Source: Sphagnum compactum
Lineage: Eukaryota; Bryophyta; Sphagnopsida; Sphagnales
Reading direction: 5' to 3'
DNA: 64,000 bases
Assembly: GCA_965153455.1 (NCBI GenBank)
Contig: OZ234495.1
Location: forward strand, 23,184,875 to 23,248,874
A program made the translations under genes and the position numbers. A model generated the notes under the pieces. It worked only from the letters and a program-made list of their open reading frames with translations, ran no database searches and was not told where the DNA came from. Below, in pieces: positions 49,032-60,590 of this stretch; the first letter of the stretch is position 1, and each line of letters begins with the position of its first letter.

Positions 49032-51038
49032 CTAGGGATTTACTTCCTGTTTTGACCAGATGCTATTACCGTCTTGTTTATCCAAAAGCTTGAACATGAT
49101 GCGATGCCCCTTTTTTGCATCAAAGTAGTCGACCTGCAATCATCAGAGTTGAGTTGAATCATCTCTGTACGTCAGCCAAACTTGACCACGGAGATCTGGT
49201 AATGGTCTACAAATACTCAGTGCACACATCGTATTGCAAGCACAATCAAACTCTACTAAAACTAACACAAAACACATTTAAGCCTTGATAAACAGTAATC
49301 TAGGATTTTCAGGTGAAAAAAGTGAGATCATGGCTGCAGAAAATGTAGATGTTACTGACAATACTACTATTTCATCAGCTTTGTGGGCATTTAACGTGCA
49401 CCCACATGGTGGATGTAAGAATCCAGGAATAGGTGTTAAGAAGTGGAGTGAAACTACCTCTTTTGGATCAAGGGTCAGGACGCAAAAAGTATCAATTGCA
49501 CCCTGTGAGGGATCTAATTGGGGTTGTTCAAACTCTGAGCTCTTTGGGTAGCCTGGATGAGGACTTGCAAAGCTTGCCCTTGACCTTGGTGAACTGTCAA
49601 ACCATGCTTTCTCCCTCAACTATATGCATGCCACCATCCAAGCATAAGACCTCATTACAACAGTTTCTTGCATATCTAGTAAGCAAGCCCTACTTTGCCC
49701 TGAACTGTAACCATAGCCTTGCTGGAGATAATGTTAAACCTCATAGTCATTTTCCATTGAAATTAGTGGCATGTTGAATTGAGGGGAAATACTAACAGTT
49801 TTCTTTGAAGGATCCAATTCTGTGCTGCCAATAAGGTCCAAAATGCCATTGAGACGGAACTGCTCCCATGTCTCAGTGAAGTAGTAACAAATCTGCCAGC
49901 CATCTCCACCTTGTGAGCAATAGTCTCTCCTTCATGATCTGGTTACTCTTTTTGCAGCAATAGAAAGGAAACAAGGTTACCCTTGAACTACATCCTTTGA
50001 ATTTCCACAAAAGTCTCTCAAGCTCATTGTTAAAGGGGGATAAATAAGACAATGACCAACCATTTCCCCAGAGGAAAACAATGATTCTCAAGATCAAAAT
50101 ACCTCACCAAATGGGCAGTGCTTCATTTCTTCAGTCTGTGCCATACAACAATGAAACAGGTCTTTGTCAATGCCAAGCACATGCAATAGGGATTGTCAAG
50201 CAAGAACATAACAAACATAAACATGGATGGGTCTAGTTACATGCCTTTTGACTCCGGGAATCAGTGGTGAACTGCAGCTTATCAGTGCCATCTACAAATC
50301 CTCTGCATTGCAAACTCAGCATATCAAAATGTTGTATACATGGGAATACAAATACACAGGGAGTGAAGGAAGACAATAAGCTGGCTGAATGGAACTATTA
50401 CTGGAATTTGGTTCCTTATCCATTCTCTGAAAGGTCTACAGCTTACAGTCAGAAGTTGTGCACATTTGACAATCAGATGATACAAGTACAAATTGCATTT
50501 CATGCTTGGAAGCATCACCTGAGACTGGGAAACGTTTGCTTTCTAAGGGGAGTTCCAAGGCACTTACAAGTTCTTTCAGAATGTAGAAAAAAGTGCTACT
50601 GAATCTGTTTCAGTAAAGGATGTAGTAAAAACCTGAAAACCAGGGTCCTATTGGCTGGCCTGCCATCAGCTCTCACAGTCGCCTGCACAAACCATTTTGA
50701 GCAAGAAACACTCAACAAAAGATGGAAGGAGACAGAGTTAGACTTGGAAGAGTAGTAACCCAGTGTCTCTGCCTGTGCAAGTCCGACTGATTGAAGCGTT
50801 TTTAGCCTTGAAGATCTGGTGCCTCTCTATGGACAGCAGCCACAGCAATCATTGCACAAACTGGTTTGCCCAAAATATTGCCAAAGACCTTAGATGGCTA
50901 CTGAAGAGTCCCGATTGATCACATGGAAGTTTGAGGAGACGGGAAGAGTACCAGCTGCAGGTGCTGTGAATGCTTCAAGTGCTTATGATTCTGAATGGCG
51001 CTTTGCAAAATCTCCCTCCATGAGCCAAGACTCGCCAT
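49032..51038 (-). CDS. PNPOx-like FMN-binding split-barrel protein (Alr4036/At2g46580-type), 7 exons
   Basis: Seven exons join to 195 aa: 50952-51038, 50633-50682, 50245-50302, 50103-50135, 49797-49892, 49458-49619, 49032-49133. Reading phase is consistent at every junction. Order of motifs: MASLGSWREIL...HLKHSQHLQL, ATVRADGRPANRTLVFRGF, DKLQFTTDSRSQK, EEMKHCPFGEICYYFTETWE, QFRLNG, REKAWFDSSPRSR, FCVLTLDPKEVDYFD and a VNP C-terminus. This is the plan of plant pyridoxamine-5'-phosphate-oxidase-related proteins of about 198 aa. The family binds FMN in a split-barrel fold; the R-x-x-x-F-R-G segment and the late VNP tail are typical. True PNP oxidase activity is not shown for this branch, so a vitamin B6 role is only by analogy. 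Intron 3 uses a GC donor (AAG|GCATGT) with an AG acceptor; all others are GT-AG. There is no obvious targeting peptide. Length and motifs look intact, so I think it is functional. Confidence 0.88.
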
Positions 51039-53290
51039 CACTCTTGCACAGTCCTCACTCTTAACCAAAAACTTCAATATGCAAAATCACTCTAAACAAT
51101 AGGAATTGCCCGAACAGTGAGACCTAATCTTCTGTGCTCCAGAAGTCCTCAGAACCCACCTCTGCTCAGAATTCCTCACAAAGCTCTATTGGACAAAAAT
51201 CAATATCTTTCTTCAGAAAAGTTGCAGCTTTGCCAAGAAGCTTTGTGCAGCAGAGCTTTGCTTTGAAATTGAAGCTCTAGCCTGGGTCAAAATTCTCCTT
51301 CATGCCAGAACCATCTCTTCTTAAAATTTGAGCATATCAATTTTGCATTGCCACAATTTTGGAGCTCCCATTTTCAAATTAGATTTATAACTTCAAGCTG
51401 GGTGAGAGATTGTTGAAGGAAAGCAGATTCTATACGTGTTCAATTTACAGCTCTGCGGTTACCCCATCACGTCATAGTTTGTTGGAAGATTATAATTCTG
51501 CCACAACGTCCAGTCCCAAACCAAACCAAAGACCCCAACTTTAGGTCGGTTGGGTTTGGTTACAAAGGTGGAGATAAAGTCCATATGAAGGTGGCCTTCT
51601 CCACTGCTTGACTGGTTTCTGGGTTTAGGGTTAAACCCTAAACCTTATTTAGGCAGTTTTATAGGCATTTTCCAAGGTGTCACATAACATTGAAAGGGAT
51701 GTCATTTCATAAAAGAAAGTTTGCCCATTTACTATCCAACTTTTGTCTTCATCAGTGAAAAAACTGCTTTGGAACAAGCCCTGGAAGAACTTGTTATCAC
51801 CTAAAAACTAAACCCAAAAATTTGAAGTCCGAAAACTTAAGAATTAAACTCTAAAACCTAACCCTTAAAAAAATCCAAACACAAACCCTAAAAATTATAA
51901 CCAATATAACCAAATAGCCAATACAACCATATAGCCCATATAACCTAATAGTTTACGAGAGCCCAATAATCTATGTAGCCATAGTTGCCTAGCCCCTAGT
52001 TTTTAACCCCCAAAGCTTCCTTAGGCCTTTGTCAACCTTAATATAGCATCTATAGCATAGAGATGGGCAGCTCATGGGCTGAAAAAAAATCTTCATAGCC
52101 CCCTTAGGTTTTTTTCAACCTCAATATAACACATATAGCATAGATTAAAAAAAAAGAAGAAGGAAAGAAAGGCCAGGCCCAATAAGGCATGACTTTAAGG
52201 AAGAGACTTTATGGAAAACTCTATTGTGTGACTGGAACTAGACCCATTCTTTGAACCAGACTTTGTGATTTTTGAACTCGTCTTTCAAAGAACAAGATCC
52301 AGAAGTTTCAAACAAGGAGGTTAAACTAACCAGAACTAAGACCAAAGTTTCCATTACAAAATTAAACAGTACGGGAACTGGGGCTCTCATCAAAAAAATT
52401 TGAAATTCTTCCAATCTGGAAGTGAAGGTTCACATCAGAACTAGTGACTTGCCAACATTGGAATGGATCTCCATGAAACAAAAGCACATTTTGTCAAGGA
52501 CACTGGGTAACTTCTGAAGGCTAGGCTATACAAGCCTCCACTACTACTGTGGGCTAACTTCAAAGGGAGAGAGGACCCATTGTTGTAAAGTGTAGAAAGG
52601 ATCATAAGAAATTTTGGCCAGAAGATATATTAACTTGGTCGTGACCTATGGGAGGCTTCTGTTACAAGGTTATGTACGAATGAAGGGGCCAGTAATGTGG
52701 AGATTGGGGCAGGGTGACCCGCTGTTCTGTTAGTTGCCAAAGGGCTCTCCAAGGCCTGTTTTCCAAAGCCTAAGCAGTTTTAAAACCAGGATCCACATTT
52801 CAATCACATTGCCGTTTTCAAACCCAAGATTCACATTTCAATCACATTGTGGTTTTAAAACCCTCCATTCACATTTCATTTGCATTAGGAGTTGTTGATT
52901 TTTTTATTGGCACTAAAAAACTACCTATCCCGCCTGGGAAAACACTTGCAAAAGTGTCTGAACATGACACAAAAACCATTTATGAAAATGAAGAGAGGGG
53001 AATTTGCAATGTTTCAGTGCAAAAGCCAAAATAGCTCTCTTTGATAGAGAGTAGGCACCACTTTGATCCAAAAGTTCTAGCCCAGAAGATCTGCATGAAA
53101 GCTAGCTATGGACATTGACGCAGATACTCATTGTCTACACTTTTCTATGAACAAGTTATGGGCTTTTTTCCCAGCCACTTGTCATTTATTAAAAACACAC
53201 ATTATTCTCTCCACCTTTTGCTTTAGGTTTCCTGTTTTTTTGTTCAGTTCTCTGGCAATCAATTTCCCCTTGTTGGCTCTTTTTGGGTCC
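51039..53290. other. Region upstream of the PNPOx-like gene, no clear gene
   Basis: The first few hundred bases are presumably the promoter and 5' leader of the PNPOx-like gene. From 51.8 to 52.2 kb the DNA is rich in AAACCCTAA and TATAACCAATA-type repeats. I see no convincing coding region in either strand. Confidence 0.35.
51622..51644. repeat. Telomere-type (TTTAGGG/CCCTAAA) palindrome
   Basis: Perfect 11-base inverted arms, GGTTTAGGGTT and AACCCTAAACC, flank a single A. The plant telo-box AAACCCTA is contained in the right arm. It lies about 0.6 kb upstream of the PNPOx-like start codon. More AAACCCTAA motifs follow at 51.84-51.9 kb. Confidence 0.85.
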
Positions 53291-53295
53291 AACAG

Positions 53296-53397
53296 ATGGC
53301 GAAGGGGAAGAAAAGACAATCTGAGGAACTTCCGAAAATTCCACCCCAATTTTCCCACAATGCTGGTTGGCACTTGGCAGAGATGGAGTTGGGTTGA
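53296..53397 (+). other. Small basic ORF, possible first exon, 33 codons
   Basis: ATG directly after a pyrimidine-rich stretch gives a 33-aa frame beginning MAKGKKRQSEELPKIPPQFS and ending ...AEMELG before TGA. The N-terminus looks like the start of a nuclear or RNA-binding protein, and the GT just after the stop (ACA|GTAAGG) would be a fair donor, but the TGA lies before it. It could be a broken first exon, a chance frame or a very short gene. No partner exon found. Confidence 0.15.
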
Positions 53398-54080
53398 CAG
53401 TAAGGGAAATCGCTTATACTGTTCAACATTAGAAGAAATTTCTCATTTGTATGTCATTTGAAGAAATTCAACTTCTTATGGTTGGCAAGGAAAATAGGAT
53501 ATCACATTGAAGAAGACTGCAGTGAAAGGTCATCCCATGAAATTGAGTCCTACAAATCCAGTGCAAGTGAACAAGAAGACAGACCCAGTTTCTTCAGCTA
53601 GGCGCCAGATCTCTTTCAGCATCCTAGTTGCAATATTTCAAGCCAAATTTCAAGTACATCCCAGAAGGTAATCTTCCATGAGAATTAGGGGTTAAGAGCA
53701 GCAAGATTTTTTAGCTCATAGTTCATAGAGAGAACTTGTTTGCAATTCCTTTGAGGTTCTCAGTTATTAGTGGTGGTAGCAAGGGAGAGAAGCTCACAGG
53801 CAGAAGTACAAGGAGTTGAGTTGAGAAGAGAAGAAGAGAACAAAAACCATGAGGGAACAAAAACATTCTTCTTGTTCCAAACAAATCATAATTTGAGAGA
53901 GGGGCCAGTTTCTATCCATCACAAACTCTGATGTATGTGTGTCCTACTTGTCACTCTCCTCTACAGCACTCCCTCATTGAAGTACCAGTTGTTTCACAGG
54001 AGGCCTGTGAAGGCTATGGAGAGATATATATAATCCAAACTCATTTGATTGTAAACAATAGGTAAATGAAGAGAAATTGA

Positions 54081-57000
54081 CTATATCAGGGAGTCGATTT
54101 CTCCCTTCTTCAATCCAGAGGTGATACCCAGTGGAAGGTCTTGGCGTGGTGTATGGCCTCGATCAACAGTTGGAAGAACACAACATTGAGCAAAAATACT
54201 TCCATTGTATGCATACGCATATGGTAATGCTGTTAAAACCTGCACAAACAAAGGGGTGGTTCAATTCAATAACCCAACCAGCCTCTTCACATAGCTCAAG
54301 AGGGGATACATTCAAACAGACAATTGCCACAACACAGACCTTCTCAGATCAAAACGACTGAGAAAGCAGTCTGGACTCTGGGTCATGTTCAAACCACAAA
54401 AACTCATTTGGTCTTCAACTAATGTTTGAGAGACATGCATGACACACATTACTTTCTGATTACAGAATTCTTGGTACCTTAATGAAGGCAGAATCTATTT
54501 TACTGTAGTACCATGCAGGATTAGTCTTCACACACTACTGATACACTTTCATCCTTTAAACGGTGGAACTTTTTATTCATCTGGATGTTATTGTGGTCAT
54601 AGAGTCCCAAGCTCCAGCATTTCTCATGCTCGAAAATGTAGGTGGATTTTGTCATGGTAGTTGGAAGTTAGGAGTTGCAAGAAATTGATGAGCTTTTATA
54701 CCAAGAGAAGGAGCACACCTGTAGGCGTAGCATCTCAAGTTCAGAGAGGCCTGATAGATGGGAGATTATACAACGCAACACATTTCCATGTGCAACAAGG
54801 AGCACATTACGGCCCTCTTTCAAGCGAGGCTCAATAGTCGAATTGAAGAACCCAACGGTCCTGCCATATGTATCCTGCAAAGTGATCATAAGTCACCTCC
54901 TTAGAGTATACCTGACAATTGACATCACTTTCATAGAGTTGCAGATCAAGAACAATTAATCATGAAAATCATAAAGGGACCATATGTCACATTGGCAAGA
55001 GGTGGTGGTCCATTTTCACAGGGTTGCAGATCCAGAACAACTAATCATGGAAACCACAGAAGACCCCATGCACCACATTGGCAAGAGGCAGTGCTCAGCA
55101 TGGAGCAATGAATCTCACTTGCAAGCTCTCTCCTTTTGGAGGTCGAGTGTCAGCACTTCTACGCCACTTGGTCACCGTCTCCTCCCCAAACTCACGAGCA
55201 GCTGCTTCTTTGCTCATACCCTGTCAAAAGAACAAGTTAAAGAATCTTTGAGTCGATTTTCAGCACAACACTCTTCACTTAGGCTTGCTTGTCCAACCTT
55301 GTTTGTATTCGGGATTAAGAATCTGCCTCCAAATCTGAATTGACATGCAGAATATATACATTTGTTTACCTGCAGATCACCATAGCAGCGCTCATTTAGA
55401 GCAGGGTCAGCATATACAGGCACCATTCGACATGATGCTGTCTCTAACGCCTTTGCTGCTGCATCCCTCAGCCGGATACGGTTTTCATCACCAGTCTTAC
55501 CTTTGCCATAGAAGCCACCCCGCACAAGCACCGGTACCTTCTTGAAACTGCTCTGCAATACCAAAACTAAGACACATTAGCACACTACAAGAACACAACT
55601 AACCAGCCAGAAACACAGCTCTCAACCCTAAATTATCCTCTGATGATGATGCAGTAACTCCTAAAACTCTTTTCATGTTACACATACATGTATTGCTGAA
55701 AAACAAGTTTACTAACTACCCAGTTTGCAGAAATCATAAAATGCTCTTTCAATAATCAAAAGCAGCAGACACTCAAACCTGAAGTACTGCAAAAAGAAGT
55801 CCTCACCTGGGTCATGGCTATGAGAGCAGTTTGTTTGGAGCGCACGAGTCGACTGGTAAAGATAATATCAAAATCAATTTCACTGATAGCACGCCCTCCT
55901 GCAAGGGCATCCATTACTCCCTTCTCTGTGAGTGGAATATCAACATCCCTGCAAAAATCATGCAACGTGAGCAAAACTGGAGTTCAATGTTTGCTTTGAT
56001 CCAAACCAATACACAACCTCATAAGCAAAAGCATAATTCATTTCTTACTTTGGTTCAAACCGATTCGCGACCTCATCATCAAAAGTATAACAAAGTTGTG
56101 CATCCCAGACGAATTAAAAAACGAAATAAAACCTCTAACTAGTGCCACTACTGTGAAAGCCTAACCCTATAACAAACCAAAGAGACCAAACCAATTGAGA
56201 AAAGGCTGTCATCATAAGACCCTAGGAGGTTTGGAGTTTGGACCAGGATGAAAATTTGCCGAAGAGATTGAGGTCAGTTGCCTACATGAAAATGATTGCT
56301 ACCTTCAATCCCATTTGTAGGACCAACCTTGATATCAAAAGGTTTTTGCAAGCTCCAGATAGACATCTCAATGGGATCAGGTTTTAAGGTAGGGTTTAGA
56401 GTTTGTACCCTGTGAAGAGCTTCAAATCGTTCCACATACTTTCACCTGCATCCAACAAAGTCAGAAACCCCACACCATCTCCTTAGAAGTTATTCTAGGT
56501 TCTGGAGCATTTTGCAAAGACAATTCAGCTTCCAAAGTAGTACTCTGATTTGATTCTAATTCTGGCCCCTCACAACCCTCAACAAGTATAGAATCAGAGA
56601 AATTCTCACAAGCTTCCAACAATCCCCAACAGAGTACAAAGATCAGATTTGTAAGTATGCTTATGTAGGTAAATGACATCAGAAACCAAGGAGTATCACC
56701 GCCAGATTGTAAAAGTGACAACTTTTGTTGCATCTCCTAGAGCGAAGCATATGCTTTGGAAAATCGGATGGTCAATCCAAGTTCAAACAAGGTCTTCTTC
56801 CAGGAACTTGGAGACATAGGTGATGCAGGATGAACTCCAAAGAAAGCAAGGGAAAAAAAGGAAACCGAGAACAAGAAAAACAACAACAAGAGAAGGACAA
56901 GAACAATAGTAGAGCACTGCAAGTTTGTTGCTTTGATTATTACCATGGCGCATCAGGACAAGCTGACTTTGAACCTTGCTTGGTGCGAAGCTTGCCTCTT

Positions 57001-57109
57001 TCATGGGCACAACAGCTGCAACGCCTCCTGCTGCCTGTGGCGGGACAACTGCTACTACTGCTGCCATCATGCGCGTACCCCATCCCCTGTTGCTGCCACA
57101 ACTGATCAT
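54081..57109 (-). CDS. Cofactor-dependent phosphoglycerate-mutase family protein, 7 exons
   Basis: Exons 56944-57109, 56409-56445, 55807-55948, 55370-55552, 55119-55220, 54719-54874, 54081-54239 join in phase to 314 aa. The histidine-phosphatase core is intact: LVLMRHGESMWN holds the phosphohistidine in RHG (residues about 54-56), LFTGDVDIPLTEKG follows, then IIFTSRLVRSKQTA, LNERCYGDLQGMSKEAA, KWRRSADTRPPKGESL and the second catalytic histidine in VLLVAHGNVLRCII. The 37-base exon 2 carries only ESMWNDLKLFT. The N-terminal 50 residues (MISCGSNRGWGTRMM..., rich in Ala/Val/Arg) suggest an organellar transit peptide, as in plant plastid members; plant cytosolic glycolysis mainly uses the unrelated cofactor-independent enzyme. 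An ATG at 57070 is an alternative start, and the frame stays open upstream, so the 5' end is uncertain. The C-terminus (TALPYAYAYNGSIF then a divergent tail) matches the family's 'TGIP..Y' strand. All introns are GT-AG. Confidence 0.88.
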
Positions 57110-59200
57110 ACCCACTAGCCCAAAATGGAACACTACCAGTAATATCCCACAAGCATTTCTCTCTCCAGATCTCCACTTCTTAAAAAAATCCTGCAAACAG
57201 AAGCTGCAAACAAATCCGCCCTCCTACACTCAATCACTTAAAATCCCACTACTACTCCACAACTCGAAGAAAACAAAACAAAACAAAAGAAGCGTGACGC
57301 ACTCAAGTAGTTATCCGTTCACCCTTACGCTTTGAGAGGGTCCCACTTCAGTGAACAGCGCAAAACCCCACCACCAAGTTGCACTATGTTGGTCCTGCAC
57401 TTTCAGAAAGCACAATGGATTCAGTGGGGTTTTTGCTTTGGAGATTTTGGTTGAGCTTTTTAGCCTTCTTCTCAGGCATCTTTCTATCTCTCTCTGTGAT
57501 TTGAAAACCCTAAATTCTCGCACGAGCATCACGTTTTTTCTAGACCACTTTGCTTTGCTGTACTGCAGAAAAAAAAAAGATTGGCACTTTGGGTAGGATT
57601 TTAATACTCTTTGCCAGATTGCGATTCTGTTTGCTGCCAGAGACTTAAAGGGACAAGTTGGATTTAGTAAAGTTTCGGAACAAGTCTCACTTTTTTTTTC
57701 AAAGATATCCTTTGCACCATCCTGGATAATATGATGCACATACCTTACACATACCTCTCTATGCTAATAGTGTGTTTTTGGGTTGGCTTGCAAAAGAGAG
57801 AAATTTTCACCAACTGGCGTGATGCATCTGATAAGATAGATATAGAGCGTCATCAAATCAGCTTTATCCACATATATTAAGTTCTTGCCAGTTTGGTAGT
57901 AAGTGGGCTGGTGGGTCCTCCTCCCATTCTCTGGCTCTGCCCGGTCGTGGAGACTCGGGAAAGTCGAGACTACGGAATGCTGTAGAGTTCGCTTGGTCTC
58001 GCATTTCCAGGAATGCTCACCAGCTCTCTCCAATTTTTTAAGAAGATCATGGAACATCTCCTACTTCATTGGGCCCTGCCCCTGCACGGACTGTCGCATT
58101 CGATCCAACTTTTGCAACTTTTACCTTATAAAAATGTTTAGACTGCTTAGATTGAAACGGATTTTTTTCCTTACACTCCACACTCTCGCTGCCGGATCAT
58201 CGAGCTGCTGCGGCACAAGAATAGGCAGAGGGTTGTTGTTGGTGTCTTCCTGCCTGAAGAACAATGTGTGAAGAAGAAGGAGGACTCGCTGCCGTTGGCG
58301 GCCTCCTCCTCACCATCATTATCGTGTTCCTCCATCTGTGATGGCAGGGAGCAGAGCTCTTGCTCCTCTCAGGGCTCAGAGTTTGGGGGTGATCTCCCTG
58401 TGAATGAGGTGATATGGCCTGAACTTGCTCATTAATACCTGGTCACTTTTATTCAAAGTAAAAAAATTGGCAATCCCAGTGGATTGAGACCAGACAAGCG
58501 CAAAAGGTTCATTAGATGTCTTCAAAGAGATGGTGGTGTGCTGTTTGGGGCAGCTGCTACAGTTGTTGCTGTAGAAAGTGATGCTCAGGTCATGATGTGG
58601 TTCTGGTGTGGCTTATATGTTGGATGCAGTATGTTTATTATCATTGGATAAGGGAATGGTGTAGAATAAAACTAGTGCAGATGTTGCTTTGGATACCAGC
58701 TGCCTGTTGAATCATGAAGCTGCTTTCATGGTTGCAAAGTCCTGCGACATGTGGCAGATGCTGACAAAGGAGAAGTTTTTTCTATTTTGATTGGTGGTCC
58801 AGAAGGCCATGGAACTGGTAAGATGCGTGTATGGTAGCTTGGCCCCTTGATTTTCGGGCCATCGATGCTCGCCTTGCTACTGGTGCTTATGGAGGGTTAC
58901 CAGAGGCATTTGCATGAGATGTGCAACAGGTGTGGCTACTATCTAATGGCAACCTCTGTTCAGTAATGGGTTTGTTATGTTTCCATTTCTACAGGAAATT
59001 GTTACCAACAAACTTGAGCACATTATTGAATTAGAGGGTTTAAAAAACCCTTCAAAGCAGCAGCGGCAGCAGAATAGCGCAGCTGTACCCAACTGCTGTT
59101 CATTAAGATCAAGTACCTGCAACTCTACTAGTCCTGCAGCAGCAGCAGCAACAGCTCATGGTCTTCAGTACTGCCAGTCTTAGAAGTAAGCTTAAGGCAA
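57110..59200. other. Intergenic region between mutase-family gene and kinase pseudogene
   Basis: It separates two genes pointing away from each other, so it may hold both promoters. Frames at 57311-57739 (minus) and 57903-58271 (plus) have no family resemblance. At 58264-58341 a 25-codon frame reads MCEEEGGLAAVGG followed by a hydrophobic LLLTIIIVFLHL, which looks like a membrane segment and could be a leftover of the receptor part of the kinase to its right. Coding-like but interrupted stretches continue at 58.44-58.62 kb and 58.7-58.8 kb; I could not identify them. Confidence 0.3.
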
Positions 59201-59207
59201 CTTTAGT

Positions 59208-60590
59208 GTGGCAGCTCCCGATCATGACAACAGCAGCAACAGCAACATGAGGAGCACCACCACCACTACAACTACGATTTCTAGCCAGACTTTGTCAAAG
59301 GAGTCCTCCTCACAAGTGGACTCCTCTGCGAATTACAGCACAAGCAGCAGCAGCTGCAGTATGACATCAACGCAGCAGCAACAGGTGCTAGGCATTAAGG
59401 ATATGCTGTCAGATGGAGCTATCATTTTCAAACTCAAGGATCTGAGCATGGCAACAAAGAATTTCCATCCTGCTAAGAAAATGGGCAATTCTGTGTTTCA
59501 GGGTTCACTTCATGGCATGGATGTAGCAGTCGTGGTGCTCAAAAACAACAACAATAACAAGGGATCAGGAGGAGGAGGCTCAGATTTTGTTGCTGAGATG
59601 AAGAACTTGTGTAGTGTACATCACACTAATCTTGTGAAACTCATCGGTGGCCGGATTCATCTTGTCTATGAGTTTATTGCAAGTGGAAACCTGTGACAAT
59701 ACCTTCACAGTCAGTACTCGCCAGGATATTCAGGTCTTCCCACTTGGACAAGCAAGCTGCAAGTGGTCCTTGATGTTGCCAAGGGACTTGAGTATCTCCA
59801 TCACCATACATATGCTGGACCCTTCATTCACAAACACTTGAAAAGTAGCAATATCCTCGTGGACACTTAACTTCATGCTCAAATTGCGTAATTCGGAGTT
59901 GCGAAAATTCAAGACCAGATGGGTACATCAGCAGCAGTAGCAGAGAGTCAGGGTTCCAGCAGGAGCACACCAAGTACTAGTGAAGAGCTGCGAGAGCAAG
60001 GGGATCATGCAGGCTCAGATCATCAACAGTCTTCTTCTACAAGGGTGATGCAACTTCCAGGAGGAGTCCAAGTACAGCACTCAACTTTCAAACAATCTCA
60101 CAGCATTCCAGATTTCAGGGACACATGGGTACATGGCACCAGAGGAGAAAGCTGGTGGTTTGATCACGCCAAAGCTCAATGTGTTTGCAATTGGTGTGAT
60201 TTTGTTGGAAATCGTGTCAGGCAAGGAGGTGGTGAGCTTCTGCTGGACTGCAGATCAGACTGGCACAAACACTTTGAAGAAGACTCTTCTCCCTGATGTC
60301 ATAAGTTCCATCCTTGCAGGCAACGAACTAGGGAGAAGACTACGAGCATGGATGAATCCCTTGCTTGGAGACTCTGCTCCTCTTGACTACGCACTCAAGA
60401 CTGCAGAGCTGGCCAAGGATTGTGTGGATCTTGATCCCAACTCGAGACCCAATATGAGTAAAGTAGCTTCACTCTTTCCAAGATTCTCTTGAATTCTCAA
60501 CCACAAGAGAAAAGCACTCCGGCAGTTAAGAGTCTCTTCACAACTATGGAATCCAGAACCATTCTGTCTTGAAACCAGCCCAAATTGCTT
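59208..60590 (+). pseudogene. Decayed LysM-receptor-like (LYK4/LYK5/LYR-type) kinase domain
   Basis: The frame from 59208 gives a Ser/Thr/Gln-rich juxtamembrane stretch, then IIFKLKDLSMATKNFHPAKK, SVFQGSLHGMDVAVVVLK, SDFVAEMKNLCSVHHTNLVK and IHLVYEFIASGNL. It goes on past stops with WTSKLQVVLDVAKGLEYLHH, FIHKHLKSSNILVD and FGVAK. A second frame after an AG acceptor at 60118 gives GTHGYMAPEEKAGGLITPKL and SSILAGNELGRRLRAWMNPL. The 'GLITPKLNVFAIGVILLEIVSGKE' style and this C-lobe match LysM-type receptors. Defects: in-frame stops at 59694, 59868 and 59889, loss of about six residues after LIGG, and a frameshift near 60470 (the other frame continues as LSKILLNSQPQEK). The catalytic motifs are also altered: the VAVK lysine is V, HRD is HKH, and the residue before FG is a stop. 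Kinase-dead relatives exist, but the stops make it a pseudogene. No LysM ectodomain was found. Confidence 0.8.

Noticed and set aside
57311-57739. 142-codon minus-strand frame as a first exon of the mutase-family gene
   Set aside because: No splice donor in phase that I could support, and the downstream exon already has a good start with a transit-like N-terminus.
57903-58271. 122-codon plus-strand frame
   Set aside because: No family resemblance and overlaps a minus-strand frame of similar quality; most likely chance.
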